In this document: in pieces, positions 1 to 7,846 of the stretch
How positions within the stretch are numbered: position 1 is the stretch's first letter
How the letters are laid out: each line of letters starts with the position of its first letter
DNA from: Clostridia bacterium
GTDB lineage: Bacteria; Bacillota; Clostridia; RUG12999
Length of the DNA: 44,437 nucleotides
Direction: 5' to 3'
Assembly: GCA_022801925.1 (NCBI GenBank)
Contig: JAAWTG010000020.1
Span: forward strand, 1-44,437
Translations under genes and position numbers: made by a program
Notes under the pieces: generated by a model
Told to the model about the DNA's origin: nothing
Seen by the model: only the letters and a program-made list of their open reading frames with translations
The model's database searches: none

Positions 1-630
1 GAATTGGACGAAACTGTTTTGAACCGGCTGATTGATAAATTGCTGCTGCAGGCAACGCCGGACGCGCGGGTGAATATCAGGGATTTGATTTTAAAAGAAA
101 GATTTCACTATATACCTCCCCTGCACGGCAAAGCGCTGATAAACACAATATGGGAAGTCAGCGGCTATATCCATAATCAGGAACGGATCAAAATAGGCTA
201 CCAAAAAATGGACGGTACGATTGTCGAAGCGCATATAGAACCGCTGGCAATCATGTTTTCGGAATTTTATTTTTACCTTATTGCGTGGTATGCCGACCAT
301 ATGAAAAACTACCCTACGGTGTTTCGGATAGACAGAATTTCAAAAATTGCGGGAACGAAGGAAAAATTCGTTGTTCCCTATAAGGACAGATTTAACGACG
401 GGGAGTTCAGAAAACGCGTGTTTTATATGTACCCCGGCGATTTGAAAAAAATTAAGTTTGAATATAACGGTCCGTCTGTCGAAGCGGTACTCGACAAGAT
501 ACCGACCGCCGAAATAGAGAAAAATGAAGGAAATACATATACAATCAAAGCGGAATGCTACGGCAAAGGCATTGATATGTGGCTGAAAAGCCAAGGCGAC
601 TATGTGAGAGTTTTGAGAGGAGGGGAATGA
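1..630 (+). CDS. WYL-domain transcriptional regulator, C-terminal part (5' end outside window)
   Basis: The frame is open from the first base, so the gene begins upstream of the window. The visible 209 residues hold a WYL domain: the segment IKIGYQKMDGTIVEAHIEPL followed by FYLIAWY and then a FRIDRIS segment is the usual WYL core, and a WCX-like C-terminal extension follows. Proteins of this family normally carry an N-terminal winged helix-turn-helix, which must lie outside the window. WYL regulators bind small or nucleic-acid ligands and commonly repress neighbouring defence genes (BrxR/CapW type). Here the gene sits 119 bases upstream of a three-gene cassette on the same strand, so it may control it. 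The family call is firm; the regulatory target is inference. Confidence 0.85.
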   Translation, partial: ELDETVLNRLIDKLLLQATPDARVNIRDLILKERFHYIPPLHGKALINTIWEVSGYIHNQERIKIGYQKMDGTIVEAHIEPLAIMFSEFYFYLIAWYADHMKNYPTVFRIDRISKIAGTKEKFVVPYKDRFNDGEFRKRVFYMYPGDLKKIKFEYNGPSVEAVLDKIPTAEIEKNEGNTYTIKAECYGKGIDMWLKSQGDYVRVLRGGE

Positions 631-749
631 AGAATGTAATGCCGAGGCAGTAAAGGATGCGCCAGATAAAGCGAGGGCGAAGATAAAGGTATTTATAAAC
701 TTGTATAGGGAATAACGCATTAAGAAATAACATATGGGAGGCATTAGCA

Positions 750-1628
750 ATGGCTAAGACAATTAAGTTTAATTTGATTCTGGACAACAATCCTGTAAGA
801 AATATTGAGGGATTACAGGAGCATTTTTCAATTGAAGATATGCTCAAATATTTTGAAAATGGTTTATTATTGCGTTGGTTAAATGTTAGAGGCTATGATG
901 AACAGTATGCTGCGGTTAAGGCCATTGACAAATCTTTAGATAGAAAAGAAATTGTCACATCTTTAGTAAAGATTTTTGAAGTGATAGAAATGGATATTGC
1001 AGACATTGAAAAAGCAATTGGTATTCTTACATACTTGGATGAAGAAAAAGAATTGAATGCAATATATAAGGAAAATGCATATGCTAAAAAACAGATTGTT
1101 GATGACTACCATTCCGGCTACACGGCATTGATTATACACATGGAAGAAAACGGAGACAATATGGCTTTGTTAAAGGCAGATGCATTTCAAATGGAAAAAG
1201 AGTATTTTGGTCTATTTGAATTGAATCATTATGAATTGTATTTCCGCTTATTAGAATCTGCTCCAAAAGCTATTTTTGCAATTCTCACAAGAGATGCGTT
1301 TAGAAAATTTTGGATTGGCGAAAAAGCAAATGCAAAGATATATTCAAGTGTTAAAACTGCATTGTTGACGGCCGCTAAAGCAAAAAAAATTCTTGGCGAT
1401 GACTTGAAGATTGTTCAGAGAAATACACAGGCAATGTGGGATCCAATTGAAAAACCGGATGTGAACGTGATGGTTATATCTATTGCCGATAAAACGTTTA
1501 TCAAAAATGCAGGCAATTTCTCTGAAAAACTCGGACATACTGCTGTGAATGGAAAATTGCTTAAGTTTAATGGACTGGAATACCAGTGTAACGATGAAAC
1601 TAATAGCTTGTTATATATGGAGGTATAG
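750..1628 (+). CDS. Hypothetical protein, first gene of the AAA+ cassette
   Basis: A 292-aa protein I do not recognise as a named family. The start is set by GGGAGG at 735-740, nine bases before the ATG. The N-terminus has a compact conserved-looking segment (residues about 15-60: EGLQEHFSIEDMLKYFENG, then LLLRWLNVRGYDEQ) that resembles an N-terminal module seen on various stress or signalling proteins; the rest is mixed alpha/beta with no catalytic motif I can name. It has no signal peptide or membrane segment. It is AT-rich, unlike the GC-richer genes from 5.6 kb on. Only two bases separate it from the downstream AAA+ gene, so the two are surely cotranscribed and probably work together, for example as an adaptor or sensor for the ATPase. 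Confidence 0.75.
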   Translation: MAKTIKFNLILDNNPVRNIEGLQEHFSIEDMLKYFENGLLLRWLNVRGYDEQYAAVKAIDKSLDRKEIVTSLVKIFEVIEMDIADIEKAIGILTYLDEEKELNAIYKENAYAKKQIVDDYHSGYTALIIHMEENGDNMALLKADAFQMEKEYFGLFELNHYELYFRLLESAPKAIFAILTRDAFRKFWIGEKANAKIYSSVKTALLTAAKAKKILGDDLKIVQRNTQAMWDPIEKPDVNVMVISIADKTFIKNAGNFSEKLGHTAVNGKLLKFNGLEYQCNDETNSLLYMEV

Positions 1629-1630
1629 GC

Positions 1631-3274
1631 ATGAAGAATGGCGCAGGGGATTTAATGGCTTCATATATTGATGCTTTATATCCGATTATTTACATTAACC
1701 ATTTCGACTTTAAAGTAATTGATGAAATCATCACAGATATAACGGATAACAGGAAAATAGTAGAATTCAACAATGGATTGGGTATTGTAGACTTTAAGAC
1801 AAAATCCACAATGAAAGAGTGTGACCTTTATAATTTTCTTCATATCGTAAAAGACGACGGATATGAACACGCTGTGTTTATCGTCTTAAAGGACGTTCAC
1901 AGTCAGTTAGACAAGCCAGAAATTGTATCATTGTTGAAATATATTGCAGAGCGAAATTTATATAACGAAAACTACAATGCCTCTGTTTTTATTGTTTCAA
2001 GCAAACTTTGTATTCCGGATGAATTGGAAGATTTGATTACGGTGTTTGATATGCCATTACCATCAGTTTCTGAAATCAAGAATATAATGGTAAACTTTAC
2101 AAAGGACTTGGAAATTGATGTGACTGATGATGTTTTAAGTGAAATTGCGTTGTCTTTCAAAGGACTAAATGAATTTCAGGTAAAGCAAATCTTAAACTTG
2201 GCGTACCAGGATGGGGGATGCTTGGACTCTAAAGATAAGCGTTTGATTCTTAGTCAGAAAGAACAGCTAATTAAAAAAGCCGGATTACTTGAAATGATTC
2301 CTGTAAATGAGAGCATCGAAGATATTGGTGGTTTGGAAAATCTAAAAGAATGGCTTTATAAGAAAGAAATAATTTTCAATCAGTTAGATAAAGCTATAAA
2401 ATTTGGCGTTGACATTCCAAAAGGAATAATGATTGTTGGTATGCCGGGATGCGGTAAAAGTTTGACCGCGAAAGCAACCGCTAAATTATTTGAGATTCCG
2501 TTAGTTAGACTTGATGTCGGACGTTTGTTGGGAAAATATATCGGCGAGTCTGAAGAAAATATGAGAAAGGCATTAAAACTTTCTGAGGCTATTAGTCCTT
2601 GTGTTCTTTGGATTGATGAAATTGAAAAAGCCTTTTCCGGTGTTGGAAGCTCCGGCGGCGGAAGTGATGTGACTACACGCTTGTTCGGGCAGTTCTTGAC
2701 TTGGATGCAGGAAAAGGAAAATACCGTTTTTATTGTGGCAACAGCGAATGATATTTCAAAGATTCCGGCAGAGTTTTTGCGAAAAGGACGATTTGATGAA
2801 TTGTTCTATGTTGACTTTCCTAATGATGAAGAAAGAAGAAAAATCATAGAAATTCATCTTAAAAAGCGCCACAAATGGAACAAAGAATTGAATATTATTT
2901 CACTTGTCAAATTGACAAGCGGATATAACGGCGCTGATTTAGAGGCTATTGTTAAAGAGGCAATTGAAAGCTGCTTTATTGAAGGCAGAGAGCAGCTGAC
3001 TACCGAGGATTTGGAATCGGCTCAAAAGAATATCAAATCTATTTCCAATACGTTGGAGAAACGAATTAAAGAAATTAAAGAAGCTGTTAAGGATATGGAT
3101 TTGAAGCCGGCAAGCAACCCGGAAAATAAAATGGCTTCTAAGCCTGTTTATAAAAAGGAAATTTCTGACCATGCGGAAAGCAAAGGTGTAAATGCTGCAT
3201 CTACAAGGGTATCTATGCTGAGGAAAGCAAAAATCGCTGGGATTGCCTCAGTGCTTGATGCGAGTATAAAATAA
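1631..3274 (+). CDS. AAA+ ATPase, Ycf46/FtsH-AAA-like
   Basis: A 547-aa protein with a degenerate N-terminal ATPase-like region (about 1-220, opening with SYIDALYPIIYI) and a classical AAA module (about 228-460). Visible elements are Walker A GMPGCGKS at 270-277, Walker B VLWIDE at 325-330, sensor-1 Asn in ATAND near 373, and arginine-finger context EFLRKGRFDE at 381-390. This architecture matches Ycf46-type AAA proteins; there is no HExxH, so it is not an FtsH protease. The C-terminal 70 residues are charged and low in complexity. It should couple ATP hydrolysis to remodelling of a partner, most simply a neighbouring cassette product. It starts two bases after the upstream gene; its own GGAGG lies at 1619-1623, inside the end of that gene. 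Confidence 0.9.
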   Translation: MKNGAGDLMASYIDALYPIIYINHFDFKVIDEIITDITDNRKIVEFNNGLGIVDFKTKSTMKECDLYNFLHIVKDDGYEHAVFIVLKDVHSQLDKPEIVSLLKYIAERNLYNENYNASVFIVSSKLCIPDELEDLITVFDMPLPSVSEIKNIMVNFTKDLEIDVTDDVLSEIALSFKGLNEFQVKQILNLAYQDGGCLDSKDKRLILSQKEQLIKKAGLLEMIPVNESIEDIGGLENLKEWLYKKEIIFNQLDKAIKFGVDIPKGIMIVGMPGCGKSLTAKATAKLFEIPLVRLDVGRLLGKYIGESEENMRKALKLSEAISPCVLWIDEIEKAFSGVGSSGGGSDVTTRLFGQFLTWMQEKENTVFIVATANDISKIPAEFLRKGRFDELFYVDFPNDEERRKIIEIHLKKRHKWNKELNIISLVKLTSGYNGADLEAIVKEAIESCFIEGREQLTTEDLESAQKNIKSISNTLEKRIKEIKEAVKDMDLKPASNPENKMASKPVYKKEISDHAESKGVNAASTRVSMLRKAKIAGIASVLDASIK

Positions 3275-3301
3275 GAATATTTATAGAGAGGATAATGAAC
3301 A

Positions 3302-4819
3302 ATGGATAAAAAAGAAGAAATATACGAATTTGACTTTTCAGAAAAGGTTTTGTCAGAAGAAGAGGCTAAAGGCGTATCTAAAATTCAAAGAGAGTTTTTA
3401 GAAAGCTATATAGCTTCAAAGGACAAGATGCCGGTGGAAGAATGGCTGCCGCAAGAACTTCAAAAGCAGATCCCGGAAAAAACTTCCAAGGAAATCAAAA
3501 AAATGAGTACCGAGATTATCGACTCCCTTAAAGTAACAGAAGATATGAAGGTATCTCAACAGAAAGCAATCGCAGCAGGAAGAAGTAAGGATAGTTGGTT
3601 TGCGTCGACAATCCTTCAATCCACTTCGCAAATGTCAGCACAGGAGAGTGCGAAATATTTACAGAGTTTGGATGATGCTGTGAAAAATGCAAATGCAGCA
3701 ATGCATGAAACGATAACCACAAAAGGGAGCGGATATATTACCCCAAGCATGAATCCAAATTTAGATGGATTCATTGCTGAACAACATCATGTCAATTCAT
3801 TTAATATGAATGCCGCTGCCAAAGGTAGTGGTTTGAGAGCAGAAGTACAGCCGTTGAAACCGGGAGAGACTTATACCAAAAATGGTTTTGATGTAATCAT
3901 CAAAGATGCTTCCGGAAAGAGAATACATCAGTACCAGATGAAATACGGTGCAACCGCCGAGGACACCATTCGTATGATTAAATCTGGTGACTATCATCAG
4001 CAAACGCTTGTTGTTCCGGAAGAACAGGTAGCAGCCGTTCAAGAAGCATTTCCTAATAAGACGGTTACTTCCACTATCGGTGACGGGGATGTGTCAAGTA
4101 AGCCTTTAACAAAAGAACAGGCAAAGAAATTGCAGAAAAAAGCTCAAACAGGTAATTTCATAGACGCCGATTGGAATGATTATGTAGCCAAGGACATTGC
4201 GATTGGTATTGGAAAACAGACAGGTTACGCCTGTTTGCAAGGTGCTGCTGTTAGTGCGGGGATGGCGATTACCGCTAAAGTTTGGAATGGAGAGCCTATT
4301 GACAGTGAAGAAGTTATTGAAACTGCTATTGTGTCGGGTGCAGACTTTGGTGTAAAAACAGCTGCTGCCGGAGCATTAAAAGCAGCATCAGAAAAAGGAA
4401 TTCTTAAAGTTATTCCTAAAGGTACCAAAGGTAGCACTTTTGCTAATATAGCTTTTGTTGCGATTGAAAATGTTAAAGTATTAGGTAAAGTCGTGACCGG
4501 CGAATTGACCGTTAAAGAAGGTCTTGAGACAATGGAACAAACAACTGCATCATGCATTGCCGGTATCGCTGCATCGGCAAAAGGGGCAACAATCGGAGCA
4601 ACTATTGGTTCTGTTTTAGGACCTATTGGAGCCGCAGTTGGAGGATTTATTGGTGGTACTGTTGGATATATGGCTGGTTCTAAGTTTGGAAATATGATTG
4701 TGAAGGGAGCTCAAAAAATACGGGATAAAGCCATTGAAGCAGCGAAATCTATTAGAAGTGAGATTATAAGTAAAGCGAACTCTAAGATAGCCCAAATTGC
4801 AAGTTCTTTGAAATTCTAA
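3302..4819 (+). CDS. Possible PD-(D/E)xK-like core with C-terminal glycine zipper; putative effector
   Basis: A 505-aa protein, third gene of the cassette, with ribosome site GAGAGGA at 3286-3292. Residues 1-140 are helical and Gln/Lys-rich. Residues about 150-260 form a compact domain in which Glu160 (GFIAEQHH), Asp197 (FDVIIKD) and Gln212-x-Lys214 (YQMKY) are spaced like the E...D...QxK catalytic set of PD-(D/E)xK nucleases; this is a pattern reading, not a search result. Residues about 300-465 become hydrophobic and small-residue-rich, ending in a glycine zipper (IGATIGSVLGPIGAAVGGFI, then GGTVGYMAG) typical of membrane-inserting proteins. The combination suggests a toxin-like effector kept in check or loaded by the AAA+ ATPase. 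Function is unproven. Confidence 0.8.
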   Translation: MDKKEEIYEFDFSEKVLSEEEAKGVSKIQREFLESYIASKDKMPVEEWLPQELQKQIPEKTSKEIKKMSTEIIDSLKVTEDMKVSQQKAIAAGRSKDSWFASTILQSTSQMSAQESAKYLQSLDDAVKNANAAMHETITTKGSGYITPSMNPNLDGFIAEQHHVNSFNMNAAAKGSGLRAEVQPLKPGETYTKNGFDVIIKDASGKRIHQYQMKYGATAEDTIRMIKSGDYHQQTLVVPEEQVAAVQEAFPNKTVTSTIGDGDVSSKPLTKEQAKKLQKKAQTGNFIDADWNDYVAKDIAIGIGKQTGYACLQGAAVSAGMAITAKVWNGEPIDSEEVIETAIVSGADFGVKTAAAGALKAASEKGILKVIPKGTKGSTFANIAFVAIENVKVLGKVVTGELTVKEGLETMEQTTASCIAGIAASAKGATIGATIGSVLGPIGAAVGGFIGGTVGYMAGSKFGNMIVKGAQKIRDKAIEAAKSIRSEIISKANSKIAQIASSLKF

Positions 4820-4825
4820 ATATGA

Positions 4826-5090
4826 TGTTTCTTTTCACAGCCTGCACATAAAGAATATACTGCAGTCGCGGGGAACGTTGAAAGCGAAATGCTGTCTATC
4901 AAAGATACGGTGCTTATCAACAGAAGAGAATATGATATATCCCGTATCATTCACACAGGGTACAAGTCTTTACGACATGAAAGAGTATGCGGAACCGGGT
5001 GTGAAGATTGCCCTTGTTTTGGAATCGGAACATCCGTGCCATATTACAGAGGGTGTATTGGTTACCAAGAAACAAGAGGAATCCGAATGA
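4826..5090 (+). pseudogene. Remnant of a truncated, frameshifted gene at the cassette junction
   Basis: After the stop at 4823-4825 the frame reads coding-like residues (PAHKEYTAVAGNVESEM, then LSIKDTVLINRREYDISRI) with no start near the 5' end. At the GGG run 4958-4960 a one-base shift lets the reading continue as TSLYDMKEYAEPGVKIALVL to a stop at 5088-5090. Neither frame alone looks like a protein, but joined across the G run they do. The 5' end of this gene appears to have been cut off by the cassette ending at 4819, and the frameshift indicates decay (or a sequencing error in the G run). An ATG at 4889 could still start a short product. Original function unknown. Confidence 0.5.
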
Positions 5091-5263
5091 CCACAAAAGA
5101 TATTATAAACAAAATAAAGCCGCCTTGTTCCAAATGCCCGTATAAACTTGGGCAGATACAAACATTCGCCAATCCTTGCCCGGAGTGCAGACAAAACAAT
5201 TATCATGCGTTTCGGCAATTTCAAGATATGGTATCGGCAAAAAATAAACGAATGGACATTTAA
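5087..5263 (+). CDS. Small zinc-ribbon-like protein (58 aa)
   Basis: The ATG overlaps the stop of the upstream frame as ATGA, a common coupling arrangement. The product has two CxxC pairs, CSKC and CPEC, about 20 residues apart, the usual spacing of a small zinc ribbon. The rest is basic and polar. It is followed by a strong terminator. Nothing shows its partner; a DNA- or protein-binding accessory role for the mobile element is a guess. Confidence 0.6.
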   Translation: MTTKDIINKIKPPCSKCPYKLGQIQTFANPCPECRQNNYHAFRQFQDMVSAKNKRMDI

Positions 5264-5277
5264 AGTTACAGTACATA

Positions 5278-5311
5278 ACGCCTTCCCGTTTTGGGAGGGC
5301 GTATTTTTTTA
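5278..5311 (+). terminator. Rho-independent terminator after the zinc-ribbon gene
   Basis: The arms ACGCCTTCCC and GGGAGGGCGT pair around a GTTTT loop (one G-T pair) and are followed by seven T. It closes the transcription unit ending at 5263. Confidence 0.85.
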
Positions 5312-5415
5312 TCTTCCTCTAACCCATCTTCCCGACTTTCAGCTATATATTATATAAGCAGCAGACAGGAAAGCATTTACTCTGCTTGATAAAAATACGG
5401 AAGGAGGTCGCGAAG

Positions 5416-5550
5416 GTGTTTAAAAGGAAATTTCTTGAGATTGCATTGTTGGTTATGACCGCAGTAACATCGGTGCTTAAATCTGTTGTAAGATTTATTG
5501 ACAATCTCGCTAAAACTACAAGGACGTCAACGGAAAGCTGTGGTTGTTAG
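5416..5550 (+). CDS. Short peptide, GTG start, hydrophobic N-terminus (44 aa)
   Basis: A strong ribosome site AAGGAGG at 5401-5407 precedes GTG at 5416. The peptide opens with MFKRKFLEIALLVMTAVTSV, a basic start followed by a hydrophobic stretch that could be one membrane segment, and ends in ESCGC. It is too short for family assignment. It lies between two terminators, so it is its own small transcript or the leader of the ubiquitin-like operon. The good ribosome site is the main reason to list it. Confidence 0.45.
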   Translation: MFKRKFLEIALLVMTAVTSVLKSVVRFIDNLAKTTRTSTESCGC

Positions 5551-5565
5551 CCGCGTAACGCGGCA

Positions 5566-5594
5566 AAGAAGGACTCCGCATGGGAGTCTTTCTT
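5566..5594 (+). terminator. Hairpin with T-rich 3' arm upstream of the ubiquitin-like operon
   Basis: AAGAA-GGACTCC pairs with GGGAGTC-TTTCTT around GCAT. The 3' arm is T-rich, so it can act as a terminator or attenuator for what follows. It sits 55 bases before the start of the 129-aa gene. Confidence 0.6.
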
Positions 5595-5648
5595 TATGCG
5601 CAAAAAGCAAAAACAATCAAACAAAATTTATGAAGGAGTGAAGTAAAA

Positions 5649-6038
5649 ATGGCAAAAATCACAATTGCAGGAAACAGTTATGTAGTAACATCGGAAATTT
5701 CTATGGAGGATTTGGAAACGGTTAAGAAGTTCCGTCCCTCGGCTCTGGCGCTGGTAGATCCCGAAACAAAGGAAGCGCTCTTTAAGGTGGGAGTCGGCGG
5801 CAGCAGCCTGAGCGATTACGGCGTCAGCTTTGGCGGCATATCCAACGATGAAAACAAGCTGGCAACGGCAACGCTGCCGATTCCGGCAGACGTAGAGAAT
5901 GCCAAGGAATATGTCTTAGACAAGGCAGGACTGGCGATTGCAAGCTTGAACAGAATTGAAGAAAATATTTTGGAAGCGTTGAGTGAAATTCAGGCTGAAC
6001 GCAGTGCAATCACCGAAAATATTGAAGTAATTGTATAA
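5649..6038 (+). CDS. Hypothetical protein, first gene of the ubiquitin-like operon (129 aa)
   Basis: The start follows GAAGGAG at 5632-5638. The N-terminal 80 residues look beta-rich (AKITIAGNSYVVTSEI, then ALALVDPETKEALFKVGVGG); the last 45 residues form an acidic helix (about 95-125). There is no catalytic motif and no Cys. It is the first gene of a unit coding a ubiquitin-like protein, an E2-like protein, a JAB peptidase and an E1, so by position it could be a substrate, adaptor or structural partner of that pathway. I do not recognise the family; PRTRC-type cassettes also have small unassigned proteins in this place. Confidence 0.75.
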   Translation: MAKITIAGNSYVVTSEISMEDLETVKKFRPSALALVDPETKEALFKVGVGGSSLSDYGVSFGGISNDENKLATATLPIPADVENAKEYVLDKAGLAIASLNRIEENILEALSEIQAERSAITENIEVIV

Positions 6039-6049
6039 AAGCACACATC

Positions 6050-6073
6050 GGAGGACTGCGGCGGCAGTCCTCC
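6050..6073 (+). other. Perfect 10-bp hairpin between the first two genes of the ubiquitin-like operon
   Basis: GGAGGACTGC and GCAGTCCTCC pair perfectly around GGCG. Only a weak T stretch follows, so it is either a leaky terminator or an RNA stability/processing element that sets the ratio of upstream to downstream products. Confidence 0.7.
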
Positions 6074-6100
6074 AAACTATTTTAAAGGAGGAAACATCAA

Positions 6101-6340
6101 ATGATTAAAGTAACGATGGGAAACAATGTAAAAAGAACAAGCGAGATATTAGACGAGAACACGACCCTGCGAGAGGCACTGGAAGCAGCGGAAATCGACT
6201 ATACGCGCGGTATGATGAACCTTGACGGCTCTACCCTTGCCCCCGGTGATTTGGATAAAACATTTGCAGACTTTGGCATTACCGAGAAATGTTATTTGTT
6301 AAACGTTGTCAAAGCAGACAATGCCGGGAACGATGTTTAA
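6101..6340 (+). CDS. Ubiquitin-like beta-grasp protein (79 aa)
   Basis: The ribosome site AAAGGAGG at 6084-6091 fixes the start. The order of elements is that of a beta-grasp fold: a first hairpin (IKVTMG...KRTSEIL), a central helix (TLREALEAAEI), then short strands (MMNLDGSTL; CYLLNVV). PRTRC protein C and YukD/TmoB-type proteins have this size and order. The C-terminus is KADNAGNDV: there is no terminal Gly-Gly, but Gly76 is followed by just three residues, so trimming by the neighbouring JAB peptidase could expose an Ala-Gly end. That trimming is speculative. Its last 20 bases overlap the next gene, implying coupled translation of modifier and E2-like partner. Confidence 0.75.
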   Translation: MIKVTMGNNVKRTSEILDENTTLREALEAAEIDYTRGMMNLDGSTLAPGDLDKTFADFGITEKCYLLNVVKADNAGNDV

Positions 6341-7757
6341 CAAGAGAATTGCCGAAACAACTCTGACGGGCGAAACAGCAGACCGGCTGTTTTCAAACAT
6401 CACTGCACAAAATGCGCCGGATCAGTCGTTTCTCGCAACCCTGCGGGCGCTTTGTTATAAACGGCTGCCGGCTGATGAATCTATCCGTCTGACGGTACTG
6501 GCGAAAAACGACGACCTAAGTCAAGCTGAGACAGCATCGCCGGCGGCATATATAAATGCGCTGATTCCAAGTGAGTTCAGAGTGCCTGCGTCATCTATCC
6601 ATAACATTGTTCTCATTTATACGCTCCGTCAGGAGGCAGGAGAAAAAATGCTGGAAACTGTCAAGGCTCATGCCGGAGCAGACAAGCGATACATGCGGAA
6701 TTATATCGGACGGGATGACCTGCGGGTTTTCTATGCGCATAAGCTGCGTGCGATGTTCTATACAGATACCGCGCAGCAAAATACAATTATATTTACCGAC
6801 AAGCTGGAATTGAAACAGTTCCATGCTTTGCAGATGATGATCCCTCAATATCTGCCGCGCTTGTTTCAGGATACGCCGCTATCACAAGATGAACTTCATT
6901 TGCTGAAAAGCGCCGGAGAGAAATCGGTTGGCGAATATGAGCGGTTGATTGAAGAATTTGCCAAAGCGATGGACATTCGCTCGGAGATTATCCGAACCAA
7001 GCTGGCAGGATTTGAAACGGCATTTGAACGGATTCGGATTGCAGAACTGAAAAACGAGGTTAGTGCATACCGGGAAGACTATGAACACTATCTTTCTATC
7101 CTGCGGGAGTTATCCCGAAAGATAGAGGAAAGGACCTATCTGCTTGCAGGAATGGAATGCGCGGTGGGCGCCCAGGCGGAACACTCGGAACTGATGGAAT
7201 ACTTTATGTGCAACAAGAATTTGAGCGTTATACAGGTGGTCGGAACTGCCGTGGAATTTGTCGTACATGGGTATGCGGATATTTATGATGAAGAAGCCTT
7301 TGCGATGTACGTGGAAAATCACAACGGCTATATGTATGCACGGATTCATTCATCCATAACGTGCAATCAAATGGAAAAGCTGTACCGCGCTATATTCAGC
7401 GAAGGCAAGTATCGGTTAAGAATGTGCGCGGCGTATACTGCGGATATGAGAAACGGGCTGAAAGCATTTTCGCACTACGAATTTCCAGCAGAAAGCAAAA
7501 CCTATTTACCGAATCCGCATATCCAGCATTACGGCTGTATCGGAAGCTATGCAGGGCGGTTTCAGGAGTATATGAAGCATAAGGACTATATAGGCGCGAT
7601 TGATCAGGCGGTAGTATCTGCGCGGAATCTGAACTTTTATGATTCCGCTGTGATTGCCGCCTTTTCGCATGACTTGTCCTGCTCTGATATCAGATGTATC
7701 GAGAGGTCGGACGGAACCTTGCTGACCCCGCCGGAAGCGATTAAGGAGCTGGAATGA
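6321..7757 (+). CDS. E2-like conjugation protein candidate with coiled-coil middle (478 aa)
   Basis: I start it at ATG 6321, inside the end of the ubiquitin-like gene; ATG 6333 and TTG 6306 are alternatives. Residues 1-185 are alpha/beta; about 190-275 are charged helices likely forming a coiled coil (KSVGEYERLIEEFAKAMDIR; SILRELSRKIEE); residues about 300-450 form a C-terminal domain. Within it, NPHI at 398-401 followed by Cys406 (HYGCIGSY), then a helix (EYMKHKDYIGAIDQAV) and an N-x-x-D element (LNFYDS), parallels the HPHI...G.CLG signature of bacterial ubiquitin-conjugating (UBC) domains. I infer Cys406 as the thioester cysteine. Its position between the modifier and the JAB and E1 genes fits. 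A structural model should decide. Confidence 0.6.
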   Translation: MPGTMFNKRIAETTLTGETADRLFSNITAQNAPDQSFLATLRALCYKRLPADESIRLTVLAKNDDLSQAETASPAAYINALIPSEFRVPASSIHNIVLIYTLRQEAGEKMLETVKAHAGADKRYMRNYIGRDDLRVFYAHKLRAMFYTDTAQQNTIIFTDKLELKQFHALQMMIPQYLPRLFQDTPLSQDELHLLKSAGEKSVGEYERLIEEFAKAMDIRSEIIRTKLAGFETAFERIRIAELKNEVSAYREDYEHYLSILRELSRKIEERTYLLAGMECAVGAQAEHSELMEYFMCNKNLSVIQVVGTAVEFVVHGYADIYDEEAFAMYVENHNGYMYARIHSSITCNQMEKLYRAIFSEGKYRLRMCAAYTADMRNGLKAFSHYEFPAESKTYLPNPHIQHYGCIGSYAGRFQEYMKHKDYIGAIDQAVVSARNLNFYDSAVIAAFSHDLSCSDIRCIERSDGTLLTPPEAIKELE

Positions 7758-7781
7758 ATTTTCAGATTTACAAAAAACAAT

Positions 7782-7818
7782 AACGCCGTGCCGCCGCGCA
7801 ACCGGCGGTTACGGTGTT
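7782..7818 (+). other. Intergenic hairpin between the E2-like and JAB genes
   Basis: AACGCCGT pairs with ACGGTGTT (one G-T pair), and inside it CCGCCG pairs with CGGCGG. It fills the short gap between these two genes. No T run follows on the + strand, so an mRNA processing or stability role is likelier than termination. Confidence 0.65.
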
Positions 7819-7846
7819 CAGATGACGAAAGGAGGTTGCTGCAATT

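Noticed and set aside
638-715. 25-codon coding-like stretch after the WYL gene (NAEAVKDAPDKARAKIKVFI)
   Set aside because: It has no start codon or ribosome site. It could be a gene remnant, but there is too little to call.
1631-3274. AAA+ protein as FtsH protease
   Set aside because: No HExxH zinc-protease motif and no N-terminal membrane segments.
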